From the NCBI GenBank assembly GCA_002077045.2, contig KZ111153.1, positions 314,860-378,859 on the forward strand: a stretch of DNA of 64,000 nt. Direction: 5' to 3'. Below are positions 54,109 to 64,000 of the stretch, one piece after another. The DNA comes from Rachicladosporium sp. CCFEE 5018. Taxonomy: Eukaryota; Ascomycota; Dothideomycetes; Cladosporiales; Cladosporiaceae. A program made the translations under genes and the position numbers. The notes under the pieces are model-generated. The model was not told where the DNA came from. It did no database searches and saw nothing but the letters and a program-made list of their open reading frames with translations. Each line of letters begins with the position of its first letter. Position 1 is the stretch's first letter.

Positions 54109-55248
54109 TCAGTTGATTCTATTGATCACCTCTTTCCCCGCCAGAAATCGACGAACATTCTCGGCTTGCTCAGCGTACCAGATGCCCATCGTGTCAGCAT
54201 TGACATAGCCCATATGAGGACTTCTGACAAGCTCAGACTTGCCATTGTAGCTCCGCCAGCGGCTATCAGCAGGGAGTGGCTCTTGCCACCAGACGTCGAG
54301 CGCAGCGCCCCTTATCGCGCCTCGGCTCAGTGCGTTGTACAGCGCATCTTCATCAATCAAAGGCCCTCGAGAGCTGTTCACTAGCATTGCACTGGACTTC
54401 ATCTGCGACAGCTCCTCCTTGCCTACGATGCCACGGCTGCGATCTGATAGTACGTAGTGAACACTGACCACGTCCGCCTGCTTGAACAGCTCTTCCTTCG
54501 ATACGGCCTTGAAAGTTCCCGCGGGCAAACCAGCAGTCTTCGCTGCGGCGTTAGCTTTCTCTTGAGTAAGACTCTCACTCCACGCGATGATTCTCATGCC
54601 GAATGCTTGGGCACCAATGCGAGCTGTTGTCGTGCCCAGCTTACCCAAACCACAGAGTCCGAGTGTCTTGCCACCGAGCGCAACAGCGTAGCCAGACTGC
54701 CATTGCTTTGGCGTACTTTGCAAAGCAGCATTATCATGCGGTATTCTGCTCGCTAAGCTGAGTATCAACGCCCAAGTGTGCTGCGTCGTGGAGTCGTAGC
54801 CCGGTGGTGGAGGAAGATGGGTGTCCTTCGAGTGGTCCGGATCTCCTGGCTTCGCACCTGTGGTACCTGCGACGACGACGTCGTGCTTTGCGGCCCAGTC
54901 CAGATCGAGCGAGGCGTTGCGGACGCCAGTGGTGAGAAGAAGCTTCAGGTTAGGTAGCTGAGACAGGAGATCTGACTTGAATGGCGTTCGTTCGCGCATG
55001 GTGCTGATGACCTGAAATGACTTGAGGCGCTCGACGAGCTGATTGCGGCCATCGGACGAGCTAGGGTCGAGAGTCTCGGGGAATGAGGATACTTCGACAT
55101 TGCTGATGCTGTCGAAATGCTCCTTTGCGATGCCGCCGTAGTCGTCTAGTATTGCTACTTTCGTCTTTGCTGCTGTCGCCATGGTGCGTGCTTGTAGTCG
55201 CGATGCTTGGGTGTAAGTCTGACGAAGTGATTGGTAGGCCTTTTGCAT
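54109..55248 (-). CDS. D-isomer 2-hydroxyacid dehydrogenase (NAD(P)-dependent)
   Basis: 379 residues in one exon from ATG 55248. A second ATG at 55182 (MATAAKTKVAILDDYGG) starts the conserved catalytic domain directly. The 22 residues between are basic and Gln/Ser-rich without acidic residues, so two products, one mitochondrial and one cytosolic, are possible. The nucleotide-binding motif GLCGLGKLGTTTARIG lies near residue 195-210. Catalytic residues are recognisable: Arg in VNSSRGPLID, Glu in WWQEPLP, and His in RSPHMGYV. The family reduces 2-oxoacids such as glyoxylate, hydroxypyruvate or phenylpyruvate; the substrate is not clear from sequence. A PGDPDHSKD insert precedes the Rossmann fold. 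The F-box-like gene is divergently transcribed. Confidence 0.88.
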   Translation of the reverse strand: MQKAYQSLRQTYTQASRLQARTMATAAKTKVAILDDYGGIAKEHFDSISNVEVSSFPETLDPSSSDGRNQLVERLKSFQVISTMRERTPFKSDLLSQLPNLKLLLTTGVRNASLDLDWAAKHDVVVAGTTGAKPGDPDHSKDTHLPPPPGYDSTTQHTWALILSLASRIPHDNAALQSTPKQWQSGYAVALGGKTLGLCGLGKLGTTTARIGAQAFGMRIIAWSESLTQEKANAAAKTAGLPAGTFKAVSKEELFKQADVVSVHYVLSDRSRGIVGKEELSQMKSSAMLVNSSRGPLIDEDALYNALSRGAIRGAALDVWWQEPLPADSRWRSYNGKSELVRSPHMGYVNADTMGIWYAEQAENVRRFLAGKEVINRIN

Positions 55249-55760
55249 CGGTCGTTGTTCGCCTACTACATACAGTGTTGGTCAAAGACCGGCAGCTTGG
55301 GCCTACTTGGGTACGAGGGCCGAATACGGATGTGCACTGAATGGTAGCTAAGGATGCGACAACTTACTTACAAGCCAGCAACTGCACTGGTCCCGCGAGA
55401 GGGATGGCGTGCTTGAACTTCATATATATACGTGTAGCTTTAATGTCAAGCTCTATGGCAAGCGTGGCTCCCAGTGGAGGATGGGAAGTGCCGACCTCGC
55501 AGCAAAGTATGCCGAAAGCACCGAGCAGCTGGCAAGAGGGTGACCGAGCTGTCATTGATACCAACGTTCGCAAATGTATATTTCAACCATATGTAAGCAG
55601 TAAGGTGAGTAGCTATCGTCAACTTTGGATCAAGGACTGGTGGCATCAAGACCAGATCACGACCCTAATCAACTCTCCGCTGCCTCCACAGCAGCGACTG
55701 CATATAATCTGTCGAGCCATCACTCTGGTGGAGCAAGAGACAAGTCTGGACTCATCAGAC
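55249..55760. other. divergent promoter region
   Basis: About 510 nt between the dehydrogenase start and the chosen F-box-like start. The frame of the F-box-like gene stays open upstream to 55341, but the translation there looks non-coding. Confidence 0.4.
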
Positions 55761-56258
55761 ATGACATCAACCACCGTCGCAAGCCCAAGTCTTCTTGGAC
55801 TCCCAGCTGAGATCCGCAACACAATTTGGGAGCTCTCCCTAACCGAGTTCGAAACCGACCCGACCACTTCACTGCCTACAGCTCTCCGCAGAAAGGTCCA
55901 GCACATCCCATCTCACTGCCTCACAACGACAGAGGACTGGCCACAGCCCCCGTTAACTCGGACGAACCGCCAGATCCGCCAAGAGACACTGTCACTATCC
56001 TACGAACTTGGCATCTTCTCAGTCACGGTCAGCTCGATGATGATGTTCCCGTTACGACAGTGGGCTGAGATCATTGGGATTGAGAACGTGAGACGACTCA
56101 AACATGTCGAAGTCAACTGGAAGGCGCACGACCCTTATGTGCGGACGAGAACGAACGAGATGATGGCTGCGAGCAGGTTTCGCTACAGTGAGATTGGGCA
56201 GGCCTTGGATGGGGCGTTGAGGTACGAGCATTTATTTTCTGGGATGAAGCTTCTGTGA
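55761..56258 (+). CDS. F-box/2EXR-like protein
   Basis: 165 residues from ATG 55761 (MTSTTVASPSLLGLPAEIRN). The motif LLGLPAEIRNTIWELSL and the later LTRTNRQIRQETLSLSYEL are hallmarks of this fungal family, which also makes up the arrays inside the arms, but this gene is distant from those (IW instead of IY, N-R-Q-I-R-Q-E instead of C-R-x-I-Y-x-E). The open frame extends 140 codons upstream; the internal ATG was chosen because the family normally starts shortly before the LPxEIR motif. Function unknown. Confidence 0.65.
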   Translation: MTSTTVASPSLLGLPAEIRNTIWELSLTEFETDPTTSLPTALRRKVQHIPSHCLTTTEDWPQPPLTRTNRQIRQETLSLSYELGIFSVTVSSMMMFPLRQWAEIIGIENVRRLKHVEVNWKAHDPYVRTRTNEMMAASRFRYSEIGQALDGALRYEHLFSGMKLL

Positions 56259-56366
56259 GCATTTCGACTTGGCAGGGAGTCATTTGGTATCAAAGCCACC
56301 GCTGCGAATGTATTGGTGACGGCACCCGCGGGATGTAGTTCCATCCATACCTTAGCACTTGTGAGA

Positions 56367-57678
56367 CTATGAAGATACCACTTCGTCAAGCACTTTGACG
56401 TATCCCTTGATCTCATCCTCTACACAGGCTGTCAGCGATACTCAGTGTTTCACAACGCATGTTCACTCACCAGTGTTGTAATGCACCAGACTGACCCTCA
56501 CCACACCATCGACAGGATCGAGACCCATCACTTCCTCACAAAGCCTGTTACTGTAGAAGGCGCCCCACCTGCACGCGAAATCGCTCTTCGCCTCGATAGC
56601 GTCAACGATGTCTTTGCTACTCTTACCCTTCACCGTGAAGCTGATGACCGGTACCCTCTTCTCCTTGTCAGCGACCGGCTGGCCCCAGATCTGATATACG
56701 TCCGGCTTGGAGTTCAAGTAGTCGATCAAGATCTTCTGCAGCTTCTCCTCATGCACCGCGATCTGATCCCACGGTACGTCCTGTAAGTATTTACACACCT
56801 CCGGTATCGAGGCCGTGAGCTCGTAGTTGGCTGCTGCCAGTCCGAGCAAGTTTTCGAGCGAGTCATTGGACTTGAAGAAATGACCGAGCGTAATCATGGA
56901 CTTCTGCGCCTCTTTAGAAGCGTACAGAGAGGCAATGTGGGGCCCGTAGACCTTGTACCAGGAGAAGGAGTAGAAGTCGACGCCCCAGTCTCGCACATCG
57001 ACTGCGCGATGTGGTGCGTATGCAACGGCATCGACGCAGAGTAGAGCACCAGGGATAGTGTGGACCGTGGCGGCAATGGCTTTGACATCGTTGATCGTTC
57101 CGAGAATGTTGGAAGTGTGCGTACAGGTCACCAGACGGGTCTTGGGCGTGAGTAGCTTCTTGAGGATTTCCGTGTCAAGTTGAGGATTATGCCTATTCGG
57201 CGAGTCCCACCAGACGATCTTGCACTTCCGCCACTCGGCCAACTGTACCCAGGAAGCGATGTTGGCTTCATGATCGAGCTTCGAGATGATGATCTCCGAG
57301 TCAGGCGTGACATGTTCGTACAAGCTCAAGCTGAGATTGCGGAAGAGCTGCGTCGTCGATGGTCCGATCACGACTTCCTCGGGAGAAGCGTTGACGTACT
57401 TCGCAACTGCGTTGCACCCTTCATCGAAGAGCTTCGTGGATTGTCGAGCGATCTCGTAAGATGCTCCAAGCTGGACATTGCTGCTAAGTAAGTAATTCGA
57501 GACCGAGTCGACGACAGACTTCAGAACTTGACTACCACCTGCATTGTCGAAGTATACCTGGAAGACGATCGTGTTAGCATCGATACATGGCACGGCGTCT
57601 CGATTAGCAACTTACCTGCTTCTTGCCAACGGCTGGAAAGTGCTGGCGAACAGCGTTGACGTCAAACGTGGCTGCCAT
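56367..57678 (-). CDS. cysteine desulfurase-like aminotransferase (class V, PLP-dependent)
   Basis: Three exons (57678-57616, 57557-56471, 56419-56367) with introns of 58 and 51 nt give 400 residues from MAATFDVNAVRQHFPAV to VLDEVVSS. The class V fold is marked by VYFDNAGGSQVL at the start, GPSTTQLFRNLS, KLDHEANIASW, the PLP Asp/His region VDAVAYAPHRAVDVRDWGVD and the PLP-binding Lys in SFSWYKVYGPHIASLY. These motifs fit the VC1184-type cysteine desulfurase-like family rather than mitochondrial Nfs1, which has a longer C-terminal active-site Cys loop. No targeting sequence is seen, so it is probably cytosolic. Substrate uncertain: Cys desulfuration or another beta-elimination. Confidence 0.87.
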
Positions 57679-58032
57679 ACTGTCTTATAGAGGTACAATC
57701 TTGTGATCTCTCCCTTAAAGGACTACTATTCTCCCTCACGACCCTATCAGATACGATGTATCGAAGTTCCTCCATCTTTACCACGCGCCCTTCACGTGGT
57801 GTTCGCTTGGAACGTGTAAGCGATTGGAGAAGTCTGGTAACACCTTCCTCATTCAGCTCCAGCTCCGCTCCGAGTACCAGGACGGAGTTCGACCTGATCC
57901 AAGGGTTCGCTTCAACCACTTCATCAACATCACCATTGAATTGTAATGAAGGATTTTATCTTTACCAGGACGGCTGACACAATACCACGTCATCTGCTAC
58001 TGACTAGAATCCAGATCCTCATCACAGCAATA
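57679..58032. other. promoter region of the desulfurase-like gene
   Basis: 354 nt between two minus-strand genes; no frame of interest. Confidence 0.5.
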
Positions 58033-59716
58033 TCACTTTCCCCGACCACTCACAGCCTCGACCTCCGGCTCTTTTGGCACTGGCACCCGGTATGTTGGGT
58101 GTTCCTTCAGAAACACATCAAACAACTCAACAAACCCTGCCCGATCGTTCACATACTTGCTCATATCATTCTTTCTGACCGCGCCAATATGCGTGCTGGT
58201 TCCAGCCTGCCTAGTCAGCAGACGTTGTTGACCCCACTGCAACTGCACAGCGCTCTTGCAGATCAGTCTCGTGCGAAACCCCTCCTCGCCCGTTAACTTG
58301 TGCGGACTGTCTCTCGAGAGACTCCTCGCATGGCGTACGTCAGGCGGCAGACGCTTGGCCTCTCCGTCAGCTTGCGTACGCTCGTTCTTCAGCAAGATCT
58401 CCGCGAGGTCGCCGCCGCCTTTGCGGTAAGCGATGAGACCCAAAGACAGGACAATGCGAACGATGGCTTCATGGCCCTTATCAGGCTCATGAAGAACAGC
58501 CGTGTCCCGGCCGTCGACCTTCTTCTTCCGATACGGGCTTTTAGTGATCATATCCGCGAGGTTATAGCATTCCATACGTGCCGGCTCGAACTCCTCGTCC
58601 TTGAAAGTAGGCGACCAGTAGTATACCACGTCGTCAACGCAGCGCATTTCCTGGCTGAGCTTCGCGGCGAAAGTCACGATGTCGTACAGCTCCCTCTCCA
58701 GATCTTCCCAGTAGTAAGTCTTCTTCGGATCCTTGGCTACGTGGACGTTAAGGTCGTAGAGAAACCGTAAGTGACTCGCCATTTGCGCCGACACCTTCGC
58801 GACATTGCGTTTGAATTGCAGGTCTCCCTGGGAAAGTTCTCTGCACTTCTTGGCGCGCTGCTCGGTGCGGTAGAAGCCTGAAAGCCCTTCGTCAGTAGTC
58901 GTCCACAACTACTTATGGCCAGAAACGCTTACCATCCTTCTCCACGTGCTTCATATCCAGTAGGTCGAGCTTCTTCTCAAGCTTCTCATCGGCAGCGAAC
59001 CACAGCGCGCTAAAGACATGCTCCTTGAGCGCACGAGACACGACACCCATCGCCAAAGCCTCAAGTTGAAGTCCATCCTGGAACAGCACCCTCCAATCGG
59101 CCAGCCCGTCCGGACCTCCCATTGCAAGACAGCCGATGTACCTCACCAGCGTCACATTCTCTTCATCCTTGCAAATCTCTTTCACAGCGTCCTTCGTAAG
59201 TTTCGGATCCGGACGACAAAAGTACTTCGAAAAGGTCACAGTCATATCCCTCAAATCATGCATCGCCGCACACAAAGTCTCGTCTTTCGCCGCGTCGCCC
59301 TTGATCTGCCATAATGGCGTCCCACCAAACAGCTCACCAAGACGATAAGCCCGCTTCGGCTTCCCCTTCAGCCCTGAAATCGGGCTGAACAGCAGCTTTT
59401 CCTCTTCCGCCGTCGGGCCATCCACAGACATGCGATCTTCATACTCATACTCATCCTCATCTTCGTCCTCAGCTGGTAGCGCCTGCTTCATCGACGACCG
59501 CGCTGGACTCATGGATGCTCTCGCGCGGTCGGGTTTCGTTGCATCCTGCTCAAGTCGGGACGTCCAGCTTACGTGGCGTGGCGAACGGTCAATAGCACCT
59601 TCATCGTACTCGTCGTCTGGGTAGGCGGCACGCATGGGCGAAAGCGCTGGATTGGGACGGAATGAAGCGTCGGCAGGTGATTTGCGGCGAGGACGTTTGC
59701 GGGAGGGTGAAGCCAT
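58033..59716 (-). CDS. conserved fungal protein of unknown function
   Basis: Two exons (59716-58933, 58877-58033) with a 55-nt intron (58932-58878) in phase 1 give about 542 residues. ATG 59716 (MASPSRKRPRRKSP) was chosen; the open frame continues upstream but looks untranslated. The N-terminus carries a basic, nuclear-localisation-like cluster, then an acidic EDEDEDEYEYED stretch. The rest is a helical domain with motifs FGGTPLWQIKGDAAKDETL, SKYFCRPDPKLT, LVRYIGCLAMGG, HVEKDGFYRTEQRAKKCREL and YYWEDLERELYDIV. I do not recognise the family. A 42-nt in-frame segment (58248-58207) has donor GTGCAG, branch TGCTGAC and acceptor GGCAG and could be an optionally spliced intron; removing it deletes 14 residues. 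Nuclear role likely from composition. Confidence 0.7.
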
Positions 59717-60129
59717 GGTGATGTGAGGGGAGGAAAGCTGATGGGTGGTACGGTACGTGATGGAGCTGGTGGTGAGTGATTCTGCCGTGAGCGTTGTGAA
59801 GCTGAGAAAAGCTGCGCAAGTGATTTTGGGGAGCTGAGGAGGAGGGGAGGGTGTTTGAGGAATGAAGCAAGGAAAGCAAGTGCTGCATTCCTCAGCCATG
59901 CACAAAGAGATGAGAATTCACCGTGGCGACGCATCGACCCAATGCCAATGCTGATCCAAATTTACTGTGATGAGGAAGGTAGCGAATTACCAGAGGAATA
60001 CGCGTGACTGCGTGTGGCTGAGTCAACCTACCATCACCCTCCGATACTGACCAAGTCCTTTCTCACTGCGATGCAACACCGGCATCCTGACTCCGTCAAT
60101 GCAGCTCTAAGCACCGCACTCACAGCACC
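59717..60129. other. intergenic region, no gene seen
   Basis: 413 nt upstream of the preceding minus-strand gene and downstream of the next; presumably promoter plus 3' UTR. Confidence 0.5.
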
Positions 60130-62844
60130 TCACATGACGATGAACCTCATCCCAACAACCAAACTCTCTTCCCTAAACGTCCCCAATCTCTCCTTCTTGA
60201 TCTGCCTCTGCACACTCCCCATCGCATAGCTCACAGCACTTCCCACACACCTCGAAGGAATCTCAAAATGGTCTAATGCTTGCGCGATGGATTCTTCAGC
60301 AACACTCTTTCTAGGATTCGGCGTATCAGACTGAGCAGCCTTTGTCGTAGACAATGGTGTGACGTTGTGCCGCGTTGGAGTGTCCTCTTCAGATACGCTG
60401 TCCATCTGCGCAACAGGCTTGTGGGAAGACTTTGTCTTCGCAGTGGAGCCAGTCTTCCTGCGCTTATTGGGCGTAGCTTGCGCTGACCATGCAGGATCCA
60501 TCTCGTCTTCGTTCGCGGGCTCCTCAATGGGGCGTTTGCGGGGTCTACGACCCTTGCGCTTTGCCGGAGTCTGTTCATTGATGCCATAGATAGCTGAGCC
60601 TGGAGGACGCCTTGGTACACGCTCAGCGAGAGTCGGGTCCAAGCGACTGAGCAGTGGTCCGTCAGGCTGGCAGCCGTAGTCCATGGCTAGATCGATCATG
60701 CGCTCCATTGCAGTCTTGTTGCTGGCTGTGTCTTCGACAGCCTCAATGACGATGTCGTCGAAGTGTGGCGGGGGGGTGAAGCGTACATCTTCTCCGCCTG
60801 TGTTGTCTGTAGTATCGGGCGGGATGTCTGCGGGTTTCGAGGAGACCATAAAGAGTTTCGGATCGACGGTAATGCATCTGGCTTGGGCGGCGACAAGAGA
60901 AGAGAAGTCAAGTGAGCCGGAGCCGCCATTGCTGCGCAGGAACTCAGCAGCCGGCGAAAATGGCGATGCGGTTGGTTGTGGGATGGTGAAGGGGTCGGGG
61001 TAGGCTCTTAGGGCCGCTGCTAAAGGTCAGTAGTCATGTCTAGAGGCGACGCTGGGGTACCAGACTTACACAGATGCACTGCTGGCGTACTGTAGTCAAA
61101 CACCATGGCCTCCTGTACTGGCTCAGGGAAGTGGACTTGCGGTTCGTCTGTAGAACTCTGATCCTGCATCGCGACATCTTGGAGCTCTTGGTGTAGCTGC
61201 GCTCCGGCATCCCACCCATCCGCGTCTTGCGTCTTTGCAAAAAGCAGTGAATCGATCTGCATGTCGATACTTCCGGGACCTGTAAGATCGAGCCCTGCAT
61301 CATCGGGTTGAGCGTAGTGAAGCGCTACGTCAGCCTGTGTGACGCTCGACTGCGCTTGTTGCTGCTTCAACCTCCCGAACTCAAGCGCTGCTTCCATAAG
61401 ACGCATGTGCTCCTCACTGATGCCACTCCTCAGCTCGTCCAAAGTCTCCCGCTGCCTCTTCGGCGACATCTTGACCATGTCACCCATACGCTGCGCAATC
61501 GTGCGCTCGTTCGATCTGCCGTAGCCTTTGGCGCACTTCATGGTCTTGAGCTCGATAGGGAGCTGTTGAACAGCCTCGTAAAAGCTTTCGGGTCCTACGA
61601 ATGTGAGTCTGTGCTCTACAGGAGTGCCACCATGCTCCAGGATGCTCAGACTAGCGAGGCTCTTGCCAGCGTTCAGAGTCTTGTCTCCGGCAATCGAGCG
61701 AAATCGAGCTGTGAGACTATCTCTGGGCATCTCGGGGATATTGGACGTGAAGCGGTGATCGGTCATGCGAGTTGGCCCACGTTGGTAGGATGTGCCTGGA
61801 CCGAACTTGGAGCCGTCCCCAGCGGTGATGATGATGTCGATGACGCTGAAGTCAGTCCCGAGAAGCTTGATGCGGTCCGGCATAATTAGCTGTGAGAGGG
61901 ACATAAGATACTTCGCAGTGATAGGCACCTCGCCGTCAGCATCTTGCCCACGACACTCGGCCTCTCGTGTGTGGGCTTCACTGAGCTGCGTCCAGCGACG
62001 TGCAGCACCCATTGCGTCAGGCGTGGGAGTATAGCTCTCATACGTCCATGGCTTTTCCGCTTGGCGATGAAAGCGTGTGCCGCTGAAGACCTTGGTACCG
62101 CCACGCTTTGCAACAGCTCCAGAAGCGCGGCGCCAGTTATCGTAAACGACTTCGACCAAGTCGCCGTTCAGGTAGATTTCGAACTTGAGATCTCTCGTCA
62201 GATTGGTCGTAGTCGCTTTGCGATGCTCGCGGCCGTATGTCGTGCCGCCATAGTTGACTACCAGAGACAGTGCTTTAGTCTCCCCCGATCCCGCTGTCAA
62301 TAAGGCACAAGGTCAGCCTGTACATGATCGCAGAGCTCGGTGAGATTGACTTACCGAATTGGGCATTTCCAAGGTTGCCCTCCGTGCCTTGCTGTTCCTC
62401 GACGTGCACCGTCTTACAATTGTCAAGTGACGCCACCCTGATGGTGTCTGATGCCGCATACTTGTCATGATCACCAACGCCACTCACAAGTCCGCCGGTG
62501 CTGCTGTCGTCGCTGCCGCCGCTGCCTGCCTCACGTGCCACGAAAGGGGAAGGTTGATCATACTCACGTAGTGCCGGATCAACGTTGATGTGCTCGCCCG
62601 CCTCTACCATCAGGAATGGCATATCGCTATCCTGACCCAGATACTGTAAATTGCCGTTGCCTGAGTTCGTTTGCGTGATGGACTGCTCGGGCATTTTGCG
62701 ACCGTGACGAAGCTCAGCATTGATGCGTTCAGCTTCTGTCTGCCAGGACTTGCCCATGCGCATCATGATTGTGTCGCATATCGTCGCTTCCAGACTGGAG
62801 ACCGTGAGACTTGCCGTCACGCTGTGCGCGTCGAGGGTCGGCAT
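60130..62844 (-). CDS. conserved fungal protein of unknown function, three exons
   Basis: Exons 62844-62355, 62293-61070 and 61019-60130 with introns of 61 and 50 nt and agreeing phases give about 867 residues. It begins MPTLDAHSVTASLTVSSLEA. A folded N-terminal half has TTNLTRDLKFEIYLNGDLVE, FSGTRFHRQAEKPWTYE, LMSLSQLIMPDRIKLLGTDF and FVGPESFYEAVQQLP. The C-terminal half is disordered with a strongly basic cluster (AKRKGRRPRKRP, about residue 690), suggesting a nuclear protein, and ends with a helical SVAEESIAQALDHFEIPSR. The pattern of short beta-strand-like motifs is reminiscent of a conserved ascomycete nuclear protein I cannot name. No catalytic residues are evident. Confidence 0.72.
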
Positions 62845-63053
62845 CGCGGCGGTGGTTTGGAGCGTTGTGGGTGTGATGATTGTCGATCATGATGGTTGCA
62901 GCGATTGAGCGAGGCATCAGTCGACGTTGCCATGGTCGCCGTTTGCAAGGCAGGTGGGTCGTAGAGTACAATTCTGAGCGGCTCGCAGAAGTGGAAGGAA
63001 CGACCAAGGGTACCTCTTCACCTTGACCTCACGTCCCTAACCACGACATCGTC

Positions 63054-63875
63054 TCAGCCTCTGCCCTCCGTGATGATCCCGATATTCGGCGCTTCCAAGC
63101 TCTCTCCAAGCTCAACGACTGTCCGATCATATACTCTGGCGATTTGCATCTCCCAAGTCTCCTCCAGCTCCCTCCCAGCGTACGGGTTGTCGCCGTCAAG
63201 GATCAGACCTCCATCGTCTTCACTATCCTCAGCTTCAGTTTCCGGCTCGTACATATCATCCAACTCTCCACTCTTCAGACTCTCCATGACACTTCTCCTC
63301 GTCCTTTCAACAAGACTCCTCACCCTTACCTTCTCAGTCCCACTTACGCCCCTCCGGTTCTCGAAGCCCGGCAGTCGCTCCCCACTATCCACATCTCGTC
63401 CCTGTAGTAGACTAGCGAAGGCGTGGTCCAGCTTCTCCAGCACCCTGAACATCTGCCTCGGATTCGTCGGCATACCGGCAACCATGTCTGTCACAAAGGC
63501 CGCAAGATTGATCAGATACGGCATCTGCAAGCTCGGCGTACCAGAAATCCAGATCACGCTCAGCAGCTCGTCGACGTCTTTGCAAGCTTCCCGCATGGAC
63601 TCATAGCCTTGTACATCATCCCAAATGGTCGACGCGTCTCGCTCGATGTCCTGTCCATTGGCTGCTGGAGTCGTCCGCTTAGCGAAGCGCCGTTGGATTT
63701 TCAGAAGATGATCGTCGACGTAGCGGATGAACGCCGACTCTTTGCTGCCTCCAGGCCGAAGAGGCTGTGAACGAGGATGGGGCAGAGCAGAGCGCGTGGA
63801 GGTAGCTGAGGTCGTGATTGAGGAGGGAGCTGGTGTGGGGATGAAGCCGCCTGAGGGAAGAGGAGATACAGACAT
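63054..63875 (-). CDS. conserved fungal protein of unknown function
   Basis: 273 residues from ATG 63875 (MSVSPLPSGGFIPTP); the frame upstream begins with a GTG and has no earlier ATG. A disordered first 45 residues precede a helical core with KESAFIRYVDDHLLKIQRRF, ELLSVIWISGTPSLQMPYLI, MFRVLEKLDHAFASLLQGRD and VRSLVERTRRSVMESL, all of which I recall as strongly conserved in Pezizomycotina. The C-terminus is acidic, then ends in a helical EETWEMQIARVYDRTVVELG. In some fungal annotations related proteins carry a meiotic-recombination label; I see no RecA-fold motif here to support it. Function unknown. Confidence 0.72.
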   Translation of the reverse strand: MSVSPLPSGGFIPTPAPSSITTSATSTRSALPHPRSQPLRPGGSKESAFIRYVDDHLLKIQRRFAKRTTPAANGQDIERDASTIWDDVQGYESMREACKDVDELLSVIWISGTPSLQMPYLINLAAFVTDMVAGMPTNPRQMFRVLEKLDHAFASLLQGRDVDSGERLPGFENRRGVSGTEKVRVRSLVERTRRSVMESLKSGELDDMYEPETEAEDSEDDGGLILDGDNPYAGRELEETWEMQIARVYDRTVVELGESLEAPNIGIITEGRG

Positions 63876-64000
63876 GTTGAGATGCACTCACGAGGGTGAT
63901 CTATACGCACTTTGCGCGCAGTTCAAGTCTCGAACAGGCACTTGATTGTCACAATGCTGAGCTCGATGTGAGTGAATAGGATGCGGAAGCTCTGTGCTCC

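Noticed and set aside
55341..55760. A 140-codon N-terminal extension of the F-box-like gene
   Set aside because: Its composition looks non-coding, and the family normally begins shortly before the LPxEIR motif, where a good ATG exists.
63054..63875. Naming this gene as meiotic recombinase DMC1
   Set aside because: No Walker A or B or other RecA-fold motif is visible; the label seen in some annotations is probably carried over without support.

Overview
This window is nuclear DNA of a filamentous ascomycete. Genes are dense and carry short introns (about 42-65 nt) with GT...AG borders, CTGAC/CTAAC-type branch sites, and typical fungal gene families: UBR1, fungal ELL, Munc13-like Git1/Ync13, GH128, a hybrid histidine kinase and small F-box/2EXR-like proteins. 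The overall look fits Dothideomycetes, perhaps the black-yeast/Capnodiales side. That placement is inference; no rRNA or marker gene is present.

The dominant structure is a pair of inverted arms of about 17 kb: arm A at 9142-26118 and arm B at 36980-53968. Read from the outside inwards, each arm carries the same genes: an ELL-like elongation factor, a three-exon MFS monocarboxylate-type transporter, an Ino4-like bHLH factor, a Munc13-like C2 protein, then a tandem array of five F-box/2EXR-like genes, several of them broken. A run of exactly 100 N (36880-36979) lies directly against the inner end of arm B. The inner junction is therefore not sequenced, and the inverted layout could be real or a scaffold join of two homologous or homeologous contigs.

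The arms differ very unevenly. The first ~100 nt of the ELL coding sequence are identical, while the first 120 nt of the bHLH gene differ at 24 positions, nearly all synonymous. This pattern (old divergence under purifying selection plus near-identical stretches) suggests homeologs or an old duplication patched by gene conversion, not a simple duplicate assembly of one sequence. Arm B has a one-base frameshift in the Munc13-like gene, and the F-box arrays decay differently in the two arms.

Left flank (1-9141): the C-terminal half of UBR1, a mitochondrial rRNA 2'-O-methyltransferase (MRM2 type), a conserved low-complexity protein, then about 2 kb without a recognisable gene. Loop (26119-36879): a BCP-type peroxiredoxin, a secreted GH128 glucanase-like protein, a five-exon conserved fungal protein, and a PAS/GAF-like hybrid histidine kinase whose 5' end runs into the gap. 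Right flank (53969-64000): a D-2-hydroxyacid dehydrogenase, another F-box-like gene, a cysteine-desulfurase-like PLP enzyme, and three conserved fungal proteins of unknown function. No tRNA, rRNA, transposase, reverse transcriptase or CRISPR was recognised by eye.

The genes do not form an obvious pathway cluster. The interest lies in the locus architecture: an inverted pair with mosaic divergence, separate gene decay in each arm, and a birth-and-death F-box-like array at the inner end.
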